A stretch of DNA of 64,000 nucleotides from Halichondria panicea (Eukaryota > Porifera > Demospongiae > Suberitida > Halichondriidae): contig NC_087386.1 of NCBI RefSeq assembly GCF_963675165.1, positions 1,414,931 through 1,478,930 of the forward strand, in the 5' to 3' direction. This document shows positions 1 to 9,698 of this stretch, piece after piece. The number at the start of each line of letters is the position of its first letter. Position 1 is the stretch's first letter. A model generated the notes under the pieces. It was not told the DNA's origin and ran no database searches. It saw nothing but the letters and a program-made list of their open reading frames with translations. The position numbers and the translations under genes are program-made.

Positions 1-408
1 CTGAATATTCTTAATTTGGCCATGCAATTCTATCCATATGCACGAGTATCAGTACTTTTCATGGGGGCTCTCAGTGGCTTCTTATCTGTACTCCTAATAA
101 ACGGGATACTAGAATTTGTGTGTGCCCAGTCACCATACAACATGCGAGGACTTCTGACCGGCTACATAATATTTCTTGTACTTCTCTCAGTATCTGCCAA
201 CTTTCTCATGAGATTTTTCCATTTTTTGATCTATAAACATTCGAAATATTACGTTATCCCTTCAATATCAACTGCACTGAGTGTGATTGGATTGGTCCTG
301 TACTGCCTCCTGGCTCGCTGGTACAAGAGGAGAGTTAGAGATGAGGACTACAATGCACACAGAGTGGTGGAGGAGGTCTATGATCGATACCTCTCTCATG
401 TACAGTAG
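1..408 (+). CDS. SLC15/POT-like membrane protein, 3' part (5' end outside window)
   Basis: The reading frame is open from base 1 (LNILNLAMQF...) to a TAG at 406-408, giving the last 135 residues of a transporter: TM10, the EFVCAQSPYNMRGLL block, TM11, TM12 and the basic/acidic tail ending YDRYLSHVQ. It most resembles the end of the gene at 22106-23728 (same MQFYPYAR...SVLFMGALSGFLS stretch), with different residues around the TM11-12 loop. No lesion is visible. From base 142 onward the sequence recurs at 27,756 and 60,204, but there without the upstream gene body, so this copy marks the uninterrupted left side of the duplicated unit. Whether the missing 5' part is intact is unknown. Confidence 0.8.
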   Translation: MNILNLAMQFYPYARVSVLFMGALSGFLSVLLINGILEFVCAQSPYNMRGLLTGYIIFLVLLSVSANFLMRFFHFLIYKHSKYYVIPSISTALSVIGLVLYCLLARWYKRRVRDEDYNAHRVVEEVYDRYLSHVQ

Positions 409-1084
409 AGACAAGAATAACTATGCACCTATATAGTGAAAATCAACTGCCATACTGTTTCACCACAAGCTTAAATTTGGTTTCATTATGTGAGTGCTAT
501 TTTCTTGTTCTACAGGTAGATTTGTTTGCGAATTCACTGTTTAGCTCATATTATTTTGCTGGTATTAAATTCTGCTCAAATTGTGAAATTAATGTTATTC
601 ATAACGTTTCTAATTACTCGCAAGTGGTTTTAATGAGTTCATCGCAATTTCCAATTATCTGTGAGTACAGGGACTCATTTGCAGAAATAGCAGAAATTAA
701 ATACTCGCGAAAATATGTCACCTTAAAATTAAGGTACTTTCATCTTGTTATGCCTCGAGGCGTAGCCGCACGAGGGATACTTGTTCACAAAGGAGGGGTA
801 AGTATATAGCTATCATTAACAGCAACAAATGTAACACCAGCCCTGCATGGGAAGCATACAAATATTATGTCATTGCAAAACTGAAACATACGAAACATAA
901 TTATTATTATTATACATCCTTATCAGAGTTGGGACAAGCATGTTGTTTGTTCACCAACAGCACATTACATCATTCATATCACAATTATAACAATTTTCCT
1001 GGAGGAACAGTTATAATTGGCTTCAAGCATCTGAAAAGAATAACTCCACTAACAGCAGCTCAAGAGTCAACCATAGTAATTAGT
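409..1084. other. Spacer with degenerate class I upstream sequence
   Basis: No supported gene. The spacer is nearly identical at 28,023-28,698 and 60,471-61,151. Open frames here differ between the three copies through small indels, so I treat them as chance. At 930-976 the sequence GTTGGGACAAGCATGTTGTT... followed by CACCAACAGCACATTACAT is a diverged form of the class I upstream motif seen before other genes. At about 1039 the usual ATGGACTCCACTAACAGC start is present as ATAACTCCACTAACAGC, so the family start codon is lost here. A small palindrome GCCTCGAGGC lies near 751. Confidence 0.6.
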
Positions 1085-2662
1085 ATGAAACAAGTGATGG
1101 GAAAGAGGTGCAAGTATCAAGTGAGGTATTTCTATTCAAAAGGAGCATTTCTTGTTCTATTGTGGACTACACTTATCAGTGCAACTGTGGGGTCATATCA
1201 ATTTGGAGGAAGGCTCATCATAGGATCACATCGGAAGAATGTTTCTATAGTGCTCGTGGCACTATCATGTTTAACTTGTAGTACCATCCCACTGCTAGGG
1301 TGGTTAGCAGATGCTAAACTTGGAAACTACAGAGTATTTAAACTAAGCTGCTTTTTTTTACTAGTTGCAGCAATAGTCATTTCCATCAATGTTCTATGCT
1401 TTCCCATGCTAAACTCTGTTGCGCTACAGTACACAAGTGATGTCATCCTAGCACCAGTATTCGCAGTGAGTGCAGCAAGTACAGCAGTTTGCTTAATGAC
1501 AGCCTTACAGCTTGGTCTAGATCAAATGCCAGATGCTTCTTCCACTAACATTTCAAGTTTTATCAGTTGGTTTGTATTTTCAATTGTTTTTGGGTTCTGG
1601 ATTCCTGAGTTGCTATTGTATGCACTCCTTTATTGCACACATTCTTCGAGTCTCAACATTTCACAATTATTCAGCTTATTTCCAGTGACTTGTATGGTTA
1701 TCATTTGCTCTTCAATGTTTTTGTTAGCTCCAAAATGGCTAATTATAGAACCAAAGTCACCTCGAGCCCTCAAAACCATCTACCAAGTTCTCAAGTTTGC
1801 AGCCAAGCACAAGGCTCCTATTTATCGCAGTGCTCTCACATACTGGGAGGAAAATGTACCCTCTAGACTGGACCTGGGGAAGACAAAATATGGTGGACCA
1901 TTCACTACTGAGCAAGTAGAGGATGTGAAAATCTTCCTAAGAATACTTGTGACGTCTTTACCAATATTTATCATTTTAACAGCACGTGGGTATATGAATC
2001 CACTCAGTTTCATAGTTGACAGTAATGTGAGAAAGATTAGCATAGAAGTACTGCATCTTATCAACCCCAACATCACCGAATGTATGTCAAGTGTCGTATA
2101 CACTTTCAGTTTCAACTGTTTGTGGAGTGGTATTGTTACAACAGTTGTCTACGAATTTGCATTGTATCCGTTTCTAAAAAAAAAAGTAACCAGCTCTATT
2201 CGGCGAATTGGAGCTGCGGCTTTATTTAACATGCTACTGAATATTCTATATTTGGCTGCACAATTCTGTCCACATGTATGGGGATCAGTTCTACATTGTG
2301 TCGTGGAATTTTTCAGTGGCATCATGTTTGTACTCATACTAAATGGCATACTGGAATTTGTGTGTGCCCAGTCACCATACAACATGCGAGGACTTCTGAC
2401 TGGCTACATGATGTTTCTATCGTTTCTCTCGCTATCTCTGAACATCTTTAACGCATTACTACTATATTCAAATCATATACATGCACATCACATTGTCCCT
2501 TCAATATCAACTGCACTGAGTGTGATTGGATTGGTCTTGTACTGCCTCCTGGCTCGCTGGTATAAGAGGAGAGTTAGAGACGAGGACTACAATGCACACA
2601 GAGTGGTGGAGGAGGTCTATGATCGATACCTCTCTCATGTACAGAATAACTGTGTGCCTTAA
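1085..2662 (+). CDS. SLC15/POT-like 12-TM membrane protein, intact, 525 aa
   Basis: Intact open frame without introns. I chose ATG 1085 (MKQVMGKRCKYQV) because the frame further upstream is not conserved in the copies at 28,699 and 61,152, which both begin at the equivalent Met; the family's usual MDSTNSSS start has been destroyed. POT landmarks: GWLADAKLGNYRVF at residues 72-85, QLGLDQMPD at 142-150, a long central cytosolic loop about 218-285 with GGPFTTEQVEDVK, a TM7-8 loop with NPNITEC at 327-333, and EFVCAQSPYNMRGLL before TM11. TM1 contains no acidic residue. The tail ends ...LSHVQNNCVP. Substrate unknown. Compared with 61,152-62,729 it differs at only a few residues; both share E-E-N-V in the central loop, where the 28,699 copy has E-E-D-V. 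Confidence 0.85.
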   Translation: MKQVMGKRCKYQVRYFYSKGAFLVLLWTTLISATVGSYQFGGRLIIGSHRKNVSIVLVALSCLTCSTIPLLGWLADAKLGNYRVFKLSCFFLLVAAIVISINVLCFPMLNSVALQYTSDVILAPVFAVSAASTAVCLMTALQLGLDQMPDASSTNISSFISWFVFSIVFGFWIPELLLYALLYCTHSSSLNISQLFSLFPVTCMVIICSSMFLLAPKWLIIEPKSPRALKTIYQVLKFAAKHKAPIYRSALTYWEENVPSRLDLGKTKYGGPFTTEQVEDVKIFLRILVTSLPIFIILTARGYMNPLSFIVDSNVRKISIEVLHLINPNITECMSSVVYTFSFNCLWSGIVTTVVYEFALYPFLKKKVTSSIRRIGAAALFNMLLNILYLAAQFCPHVWGSVLHCVVEFFSGIMFVLILNGILEFVCAQSPYNMRGLLTGYMMFLSFLSLSLNIFNALLLYSNHIHAHHIVPSISTALSVIGLVLYCLLARWYKRRVRDEDYNAHRVVEEVYDRYLSHVQNNCVP

Positions 2663-3568
2663 GAGTGAGAGTCAAGGACAACATGAGTCACATGACTGAA
2701 CTGACTACACTCATGCATGCATAACGTACTATCTGTTTCTAAATCACCACAAGTTTAAACATTTAGTTTCAATGTTATTTTGTTATTCTGTGTTTAAATA
2801 CCCTACAATATAAACAAGGTTACGTGTACACAGCTGGAACCATGCATATGTTATATAAAGCATACATGCATGTACCTAGTCAAGACTCACCATTAATGCT
2901 TAACAGGTATAATTATAACTTGTTTTTAATTCTCATACCTGTATCCGGCAATTGGCATGCCACGGGGATAACCTACAGTAAGGTTAGTACACTATCGCAA
3001 TAATTGATTTATGAATACAGAATCAATTGATCGGCCAGCCAAAGACACTTTACGAGCACACACCAAACACTTACTTACTTGAATGAACCAAGTGTTGGCG
3101 AAGGAGGACTCCCTCAGAGAAGCAAACACATTGATTCCCCACCGGCACAGTCATGACCATCAATTTGACAGGCAGTCCCACACTCAAAGCTTACAGCCGT
3201 GATATGGATAATTCAAACAACACGATTACCTCTGCATGTACAAGTTCAAAATGGCAGTAGTTGCAGGGAGGATGTTCATATATTGATTTCTATTGATTTC
3301 TCTCACCCATCATTTTGGTAATATCATGAACATTGTTTGCCATATATGTATGCATCTTTCTTATTTAGCTGTTCGACCTCTGGAATGGTGTAGGTGTAGT
3401 GAGTCACATTTGAATGTATTTAATTATACATTGCCATGTTTATAAACTTTATCATTGAGGCTGTAACCCTGTTGTTCATCAGGGCACGGTCAGAATGTCA
3501 TGTATTTCACAAACAATTCTATACAAAATCAGAGGACCATGGCCAGTTGGTATTAAGCAAGTAAAAGA
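2663..3568. other. Spacer between transporter loci
   Basis: No gene is seen. The first 260 bp (AGAGTCAAGGACAACATGAG...) form a 3'-flank type also found after the genes ending at 23,728, 30,276, 55,095 and 62,729, which suggests shared 3' untranslated sequence. The remainder is unique to this locus and its copies at 30,277-31,182 and 62,730-63,631, where it is nearly identical. Neither class I nor class II upstream motif is present; the next gene therefore has its own, third type of 5' flank (ending TTGGTATTAAGCAAGTAAAAGAATGG). Confidence 0.55.
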
Positions 3569-5118
3569 ATGGACTCCACTAACAGCAGCTCAATTGAGAA
3601 GTCAGGGAAGAGAAAAAGATTCAACTATAAAGTGAGGTGGTTTTATTCAAAAGGAGCATTTCTTGTTCTACTGTGGACTGCACTTATCAGTGCAACTTTG
3701 TGGTCTTATGTGGCAGATTTGGGACAAAACTTCGCCATAAGAAAATATTTAAAACTTATAGTAATATCAAGCTTAACTTTCTTTGCTATTCCATTCCTAG
3801 GATGGTTAGCAGATGCTAAGTTTGGAAACTACAGAATCTTTAAATTGAATTGCTTCTTCTTACAAGTTACAATGATTGTCAACTGCATTCAAATCGTCTA
3901 CTTTCCCATGCTGAATTGTATTGTATTACAGGACATTGTTACAGCACTAGTATTCACAGTGAGCATAACAAGTACATCAGTTTGCGTAATGACAGCCTTA
4001 CAGCTTGGTCTAGATCAAATGCCAGATGCTTCTTCCACTAACGTTTCAAGTTTCATCAGTTGGTTTGTGTTTTCAGTCTTTTTTGGAATTTCTGCTTCTG
4101 ATTGGTTATACTCCTTAATTGCATAAACTTATCGACAATCAACGATATGCAAAAAGTACAACTGTTTAGCTTATTTCCAGTGATTTGTATGATTATCATT
4201 TGCTCTTCAATGTTTTTGTTAGCTCCAAAATGGCTAACTATTGAACCAAAGTCGCCTAAAGCCATCAAAACCATCCACCACGTTCTCAAGTTTGCAGTCA
4301 AGCACAAGGCTCCTATTTATCGCAGTGCTCTCACATACTGGGAGGAAGACGTACCTTCTAGACTAGATCTGGGAAAGACAAAATATGGTGGTCCATTCAC
4401 TACAGAGCAAGTTGAAGATGTGAAAACCTTCCTAAGAATACTTGTAATGTCTTTCCCAATATTTATCATTTTAATAGCATGTAGGAGTATTTACATAGAT
4501 GATAGAATCATGAAGTTTGGCAAAACACTGAAGGATCATCTTAACCCCAACATTACTGAATGCACATCAAACATCATATTCACGTTTAGCAGTGCTTGGT
4601 TGAGTGGCAGTGTTACAACAATTGTCTATGAATTTGCATTGTATCCACTCATAAGAAACAAAGTACCCAGCTCTATCCGGCGAATTGGAGGTGTGGCTCT
4701 ACTTAATCTGCTACTGAATATTCTATATTTGGCTACTCCATATGTGTGGGTGTCAGTAATTTACATAGGGATTTTGAATGGCTTCTTAAATGTACTTTTG
4801 TTGAATGGAATATTCGAATTTGTGTGTGCCCAGTCACCATACAACATGCGAGGACTTCTAACTGGCTACATCAATTTTCTAATAATCGTTTCATTTTCTT
4901 TGAACTACCTTATCGGATATCTACTACTGAAATTTTCAAAGCAATATTACGTGGAACCTTCAATATCAACTGCACTGAGTGTGATTGGATTGGTCCTGTA
5001 CTGCCTTTTGGCTCGCTGGTACAAGTGGAGAGTTAGAGACGAGAACTACAATGCACACAAAGTGGTAGAGGAGGTCTATGATAGATACCTCTCTCATGTA
5101 CAGTACAGACAAGAGTAA
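3569..5118 (+). pseudogene. SLC15/POT-like gene with one frameshift in TM5-6 region
   Basis: Begins MDSTNSSSIEKSGKRKRFNYKVRWFY and reads 185 codons to a TAA at 4124-4126. Compared with paralogues (W-L-S-N-A-L-L-Y-C-I-N), about 7 bases are missing near 4107-4112, shifting the frame just after TM5. From there the other frame is open for the remaining 330 or so codons to 5118, with all later landmarks (GGPFTTEQVEDVK, NPNITEC, EFVCAQSPYNMRGLL, tail ending SHVQYRQE). Both halves are free of other lesions, and the copy at 31,183-32,732 has the same single lesion with identical predicted proteins. It could be a young pseudogene duplicated after inactivation, or two half-proteins; pseudogene is the simpler reading. 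Confidence 0.75.
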
Positions 5119-5399
5119 CTATGCAAGTTTAAATATTACGTAACTATCTGTTTTATGCATTCACTCACTCATACATGTAAGCACAAACAAGCTATTTGGG
5201 ACAATTTTTCTCAATGAAATAATGTTACTGGGATGCCTCAGGGGAACAATAAACTGTACTTGTTTATCAGGCAATGATAACAAAAACTAGTCCAAATATA
5301 GTCAAAGCATGGCACCCTCACTAAAGTAATGACATACATTGTATATAGTTATGTATACATTGATTATATTATGTGTGACGTCATTGCTTTTAATAGAGC

Positions 5400-5840
5400 T
5401 AAGAGTACACAAACACAAACCTAAATTTTCAGTCGTCACCGTGAGTCTTGACAATCTGGGCAATCAAATCACACAATGACTTGAGTGTAATTTCTCTCAT
5501 GTTTGGCAATCTCGAGACCACTATCCTAGCTCATCACGTTTGACTTACTGGATCATTATATGTTATAGAACTGTAACAATAGCAACACAGAGTGGTGGAG
5601 GAGGTCTATGATCGATACCTCTCTCTCATGTACAGTAACAATAACAACACAGAGTGGTGGAGGAGGTCTATGATCGATACCTATCTCATGTACAGTAGAG
5701 ACAATAACAACACAGAGTGGTGGAGGAGGTCTATGATCGATACCTCTCTCATGTACAGTAACAATAACAACACAGAGTGGTGGAAAAGGTCTATGATCGA
5801 TACCTCTCTCATGTACAGAATAACTGTGTACCTTAAGAGT
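5400..5840 (+). pseudogene. Gene-deletion scar: upstream flank fused to repeated C-terminal tail
   Basis: Bases 5400-5580 match the class II upstream flank of the genes at 9699 and 13950 (CAATCAAATCACACAATGAC..., GACTTACTGGATCATTATA). At about 5580 this runs directly into the coding sequence for the C-terminal tail (HRVVEEVYDRYLSHVQ), with no gene body. The tail is present four times in tandem (units starting 5583, 5645, 5708, 5768; period 60-63 bp), the last one followed by AATAACTGTGTACCTTAAGAGTGAT, the 3' end of the NNCVP-tailed genes. So a whole gene has been deleted and its last 60 bp amplified. The duplicate at 33,020-33,340 has two tail units. Confidence 0.8.
5583..5820 (+). repeat. 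Tandem repeat, 4 units of 60-63 bp, derived from transporter tail
   Basis: Each unit contains AGAGTGGTGGAGGAGGTCTA and TGATCGATACCT...CTCATGTACAG, the near-invariant end of the transporter genes, separated by short AACAATAAC linkers. The fourth unit has GGAAAAGG instead of GGAGGAGG. In unit B only the equivalents of the first and fourth units remain (33,210 and 33,270). Confidence 0.9.
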
Positions 5841-7095
5841 GATATAGTCAAGTGATTATGCACACTTACACATAACATCATAATTATGCTCTGTCTGTTT
5901 TATTGTAGCACTTTATTTGTGTGTCATATAGTATACGCTACATAGTACATGTAGCTAATAAGTATATACCAATTGTCAGTTTTGTAAGGACTGCATGGTT
6001 TCAAGAAATCTTAGCTGTAAAACCTCAATACATTTGCTTTACAGCTGTAACAGTAACCTGTTTATAGCTATCAGAAACCAGTCCAAATAAGGTCAAGTAT
6101 AAATTGAAACTAGATTGGGAAAACACAGTCGTTAAGTTAATTTCGCTTGCTTCAGATCGAGATCACACAAAAAAATTAAGATAATAAATATGACATAATA
6201 GGACTACAATCATGTGTGTATACACTGTGATAAGGAGAACAACTCGGAAATGGATATTTGTTCAGTTTTCTGGCTGGTTGAGTTTTCTTGCCACACAGTC
6301 GGAATGGCATACTATAACGACATACCTCAATGAGTTCCCCACCAGATAGTTAGAACAGTTCCAGAGCTGGTCATTCGGCACATGACCATCAATTTGTTTC
6401 TGTGGTTATGTGTTAGTACAGTCTCAGCTCAATACAGTCTACACATTGAGAAGTTGAAGAGGTCGCCCGATCCGTACACAGCAGTCATCACTGTATGTAG
6501 TCAATAATTATCATGAATCAAATGACAATAGACGATCATTAATTTTTACTTTTCTGTTGATTTGTTTCCTTCCTATAATAATTATTATCTTGATGACTAT
6601 TGCATCTTTCCTGAGTAGCTGTTCCACATGAATTGGTAAAACATGTAATACATGAGTTACATTTCACAGAAGTTAACTACCGTATACCAGAATATTTTGC
6701 TGGAGAAAAACCTTTGTGAATGAGCCAAACCAGAAGAAAATTTATTGCATTCTGGCAAGGATCATGTGTAATTACCAAAATAATTCAGGTTTTGCGATTT
6801 TATTGTTGCGAATTGATCAACCCTTGCATAACTTTATTTGATACTTATATACAGTAATACGGTATAGCTGGTAATTTCCGGGGGACAAAGTATTCGTAGT
6901 TTTCGTGGTTGAACACTGGAGCACAAATAGTTTACCCGGCCCCAAACGGAGTGACCTTGAATACCTTACAAGCAGCAACAACGAAAATAAGATACACGAA
7001 CTGACTACATATTGCTTCCCGTCCCCCTCCAAGTTCAGTACCTGTTATATAACGCGGTAATTATACACATCGATAATTTTTTCACAACAGATAAT
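5841..7095. other. Spacer; possible MITE at about 6,677-6,865
   Basis: No gene. Part (6060-6170) resembles spacers near 45,290 and 48,760 (AAGTATAAATTGAAACTAGAT). A segment starting TACCGTATACCAGAATATTT at 6677 and followed by AATACGGTATAGC near 6,858 has short inverted ends of the same TACCGTATA type as the clearer MITE at 27,341, but the inner arms do not pair well, so this is tentative. The same segment is present near 34,180-34,370. Confidence 0.35.
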
Positions 7096-7155
7096 CAATG
7101 TTTATCATCTTCATTGTTGGGACTGAAACATTGTTTGTTCATCAGCAGTACATTA
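7096..7155 (+). promoter_or_regulatory. Class I conserved upstream block
   Basis: CAATGTTTATCATCTTCATT followed by GTTGGGACTGAAACATTGTT and CATCAGCAGTACATT, about 165 bp before the ATG at 7263. The same block precedes the loci at 11642, 15862, 17784 (shortened), 34766, 39146, 43375, 46850 and 49789 at 130-170 bp. Conservation and fixed distance suggest a core promoter or 5' untranslated element; no experimental support. Confidence 0.5.
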
Positions 7156-7262
7156 ATTGTATATTTACTTTATTTGTGACACACAATTGCTCCCAAAAGT
7201 ATTAAAACCAGAGGAACAGTTAACATGCCATAAAGCATCAGCCTGAAGTAATAAGTCAAAGA

Positions 7263-8884
7263 ATGGACTCCACTAACAGCAGCTCAAGGGAGCATACAAA
7301 GCCAGTGATGAGAAAGAGGTGTAAGTATCAAGTGAGGTATTTCTATTCAAAAGGAGCATTTCTAGTTCTACTGTGGACTTTACTTTTCAGTGCGGCTGTG
7401 TGGTCTTATGTAGATCTACAAATGTTGGTACCAAGAATCATTATTGAAGACATCGATTTAGACATCTGGAAAACTGTTTCTCAAGTGTTCACAGCACTAC
7501 CATTTCTAGCTTACATCATCATCCCAATCATAGGATGGTTAGCAGATGCTAAGCATGGAAACTACAGAGTCTTTAATTTAGCTGCTTCTTTTTACTAGTA
7601 GCACTGATAACGGTTTGCATCAATATTCTATGTGCTCACAAGATAAACTCTATTGCGTTACAGTACATAAGTTCTGTCATAATAGCACTAGTGTATGTAG
7701 TGGGTATAGCAAGTATAGCAGTTTGCATAATGACAGCCTTACAACTTGGTTTAGATCAAATACCAGATTCTTCTTCCACTAACGTTTCAAGTTTTATCAG
7801 TTGGTTTGTATTTTCACTCATTCTTGGATGTTGGATTGCTGACTTGCTATCAAATGCACTCCGGTATTGCATAAACTCTTCGACAATCAATGATATACAC
7901 AAAGTACAACTGTTTAGCTTATTTCCAGTATTGTGTTTGGTAATTATTTGCTCTTCAATGTATTTGCTAGCTCAAAAATGGCTAATTATAGAGCCAAAGT
8001 CACCTAAAGCCCTCAAAACCATCTACCAAGTTCTCAAGTTTGCAGCCAAGCACAAGGCTCCTATTTATCGTAGTGCTCTCACATACTGGGAGGAAGACGT
8101 ACCCTCTAGACTAGACCTAGGGAAGACAAAATAATTATGGTGGTCCATTCACTACAGAGCAAGTTGAAAATGTCAAAACCTTCCTAAGAATTCTTTTGAT
8201 GTCTTTCCCAATATTTATCATTTTAACTGCGTGTTGGAATATACTCACACTAGGTTTTAATATCTATGTACATATACAAGTGTTTAACGAGGAAGTGCTG
8301 CATGCTAACACTACTGACAGTTGTACATCGAGCCTCATATACACTTCAGTTTCAACAATTTGTGGAGTGGTATTGTTACAACAATAATCTACGAATTTGC
8401 ATTGTATCCACTCATAAGAAACAAAGTATCCAGCTCCATCCGGCGAATTGGAGGTGCAGCTTTATTGAATTTGTTATTGAATGTGCTTTATTATTTACTT
8501 GCACAATTCTGTCCAAATCATTTCTGGAGACCTGTATTTGCGGGGGCTGTCGGTGGCTTTTTACTTGTACTCTTGATAAATAGCATACTAGAATTTGTGT
8601 ATGCCCAGTCACCATACAACATGCGAGGACTTCTGACTGGCTACATGATGTTTCTATTGTTTCTCTCACTATCTCTGAACTACGTACTAGTTGAATTGCT
8701 ACTAAATGGAAAGCCTTTGCCAATATATACTCTCCCTTCAATATCAGCTACACTGAGTCTGTTTGGATTGGTCCTGTACTGCCTCCTGGCTTGCTGGTAT
8801 AAGAGGAGAGTTAGAGATGAGGACTACAGAGCACACAGAGTGGTGGAGGAGGTCTATGATCGATACCTCTCTCATGTACAGTAG
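7263..8884 (+). pseudogene. SLC15/POT-like pseudogene, three frame lesions
   Basis: Starts MDSTNSSSREHTKPVMRKRC. Lesion 1: one base is missing near 7575 (CTTTAATTTAGC; CTTTAAATTTAGC in the unit B copy), right after the GWLADAKHGNYRVF motif, found only here. Lesion 2: four extra bases create TAA at 8132-8134 after DLGKTK. Lesion 3: one base is missing near 8346 in the TM7-8 loop. Lesions 2 and 3 are shared with 34766-36388 and so predate the A/B duplication. The remaining frame keeps TM8-12 and the tail, with EFVYAQSPYNMRGLL (Tyr for the usual Cys) and LLACWYKRR (Cys for Arg). Confidence 0.88.
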
Positions 8885-9390
8885 AGACAAGAATAACTGT
8901 GTATATTTTGATTGATAGTCTATGCCCATAACACCACTTAACACACTATAATAATGTTTAGTTTCAATGTGTGTGCTATTTTGTTGTTATTGTTTAATAC
9001 TCGAGCAATTGTCATGACACAATGGGGATGTATCATACAGCAGCTCGATATAGCTCACCCATGCTAGTCTCTGAACTGACATTTCTGGCTGGTTGAGTTT
9101 CAATTATAACCTGCAAGTGACTATTGTAACATATACCACAATAATTATAGATTGGTAGATATCACGCACGTTAGCCTAGCAATTGCATGGTCGTCCAGCC
9201 AGACATACTTTACGAGCCAACCAATCCTGCAGCATAGAGATACATTAGTGAAATGTCACACACTCAGACTCACTTGTGAATGAACCAAAGCACTCCCTCA
9301 GTGAAGCGAACACATTACCCATGCACCAGATAAAAGCAGCTCCAGCATGACCCTCAATTTATATAGTTAGCAAACAGTCGTCATCCATTA
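8885..9390. other. Spacer with diverged 3'/5' flanks
   Basis: No gene. The first 200 bp match the spacer after 13,248 (TGTGTATATTTTGATTGATAG...). GATATCACGCACGTTAGCC near 9156 is the empty version of the site that carries a 73-bp hairpin insertion at 13,543. Confidence 0.6.
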
Positions 9391-9698
9391 CTTCTCACTA
9401 AAGGACATATTTATTTGACTTCAATAAGAGCACAAACAAAAATTTGCAGTTGTCACTGCATGTGAGTCTGGGTCATCAAATCACACAATGACAAGGGTTC
9501 AAAGGTGTGTGCAATTTTTCTCTCCATGGAATGTTTGGCAATCTTGAGACTAACTGTCTGCATCACGTTTGACTTACTGGATCATTATAATTATGTTGTA
9601 ACAATATCTTCATCATTGAAACAAAAACAGTATTAACAAGCACATTAATAAAAAAAAACTTTCAAATACAATCAGAGCAACAGTTTTAACATAAAGCA
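9391..9698 (+). promoter_or_regulatory. Class II conserved upstream flank
   Basis: About 310 bp ending directly at the ATG and containing TCAAATCACACAATGAC, TTTGACTTACTGGATCATTA, CATTGAAACAAAAACAGTA, then AATACAATCAGAGCAACAG and TTTTAACATAAAGC. It recurs before 13950, 37203 and 41455, and in truncated form before the gene-deletion scars at 5580 and 33,207. Probably promoter plus 5' untranslated region, distinct from class I. Confidence 0.5.

Noticed and set aside
495-520. Possible 3' splice site (TTTTCTTGTTCTACAG) in the spacer after the first gene
   Set aside because: No matching donor or downstream coding exon can be argued; the genes are complete without introns.
423-809. Open frame of 128 codons in the spacer after the first gene, longer (197 codons) at 28,037
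   Set aside because: The frame is interrupted differently in the third copy (60,480-60,902), differs by frame-shifting indels between copies, and resembles no family; best read as untranslated spacer.
1822-2115. Minus-strand frames of 80-110 codons opposite the genes (also 16,638, 29,436, 44,174, 61,889)
   Set aside because: They occur opposite the same conserved coding block in every paralogue and are explained by its codon composition.
5592-5855. Open frame of 87 codons with repeats of NNNNTEWWRRSMIDT
   Set aside because: It is the transporter tail read in a wrong frame across a 60-bp tandem repeat whose copy number differs in unit B.
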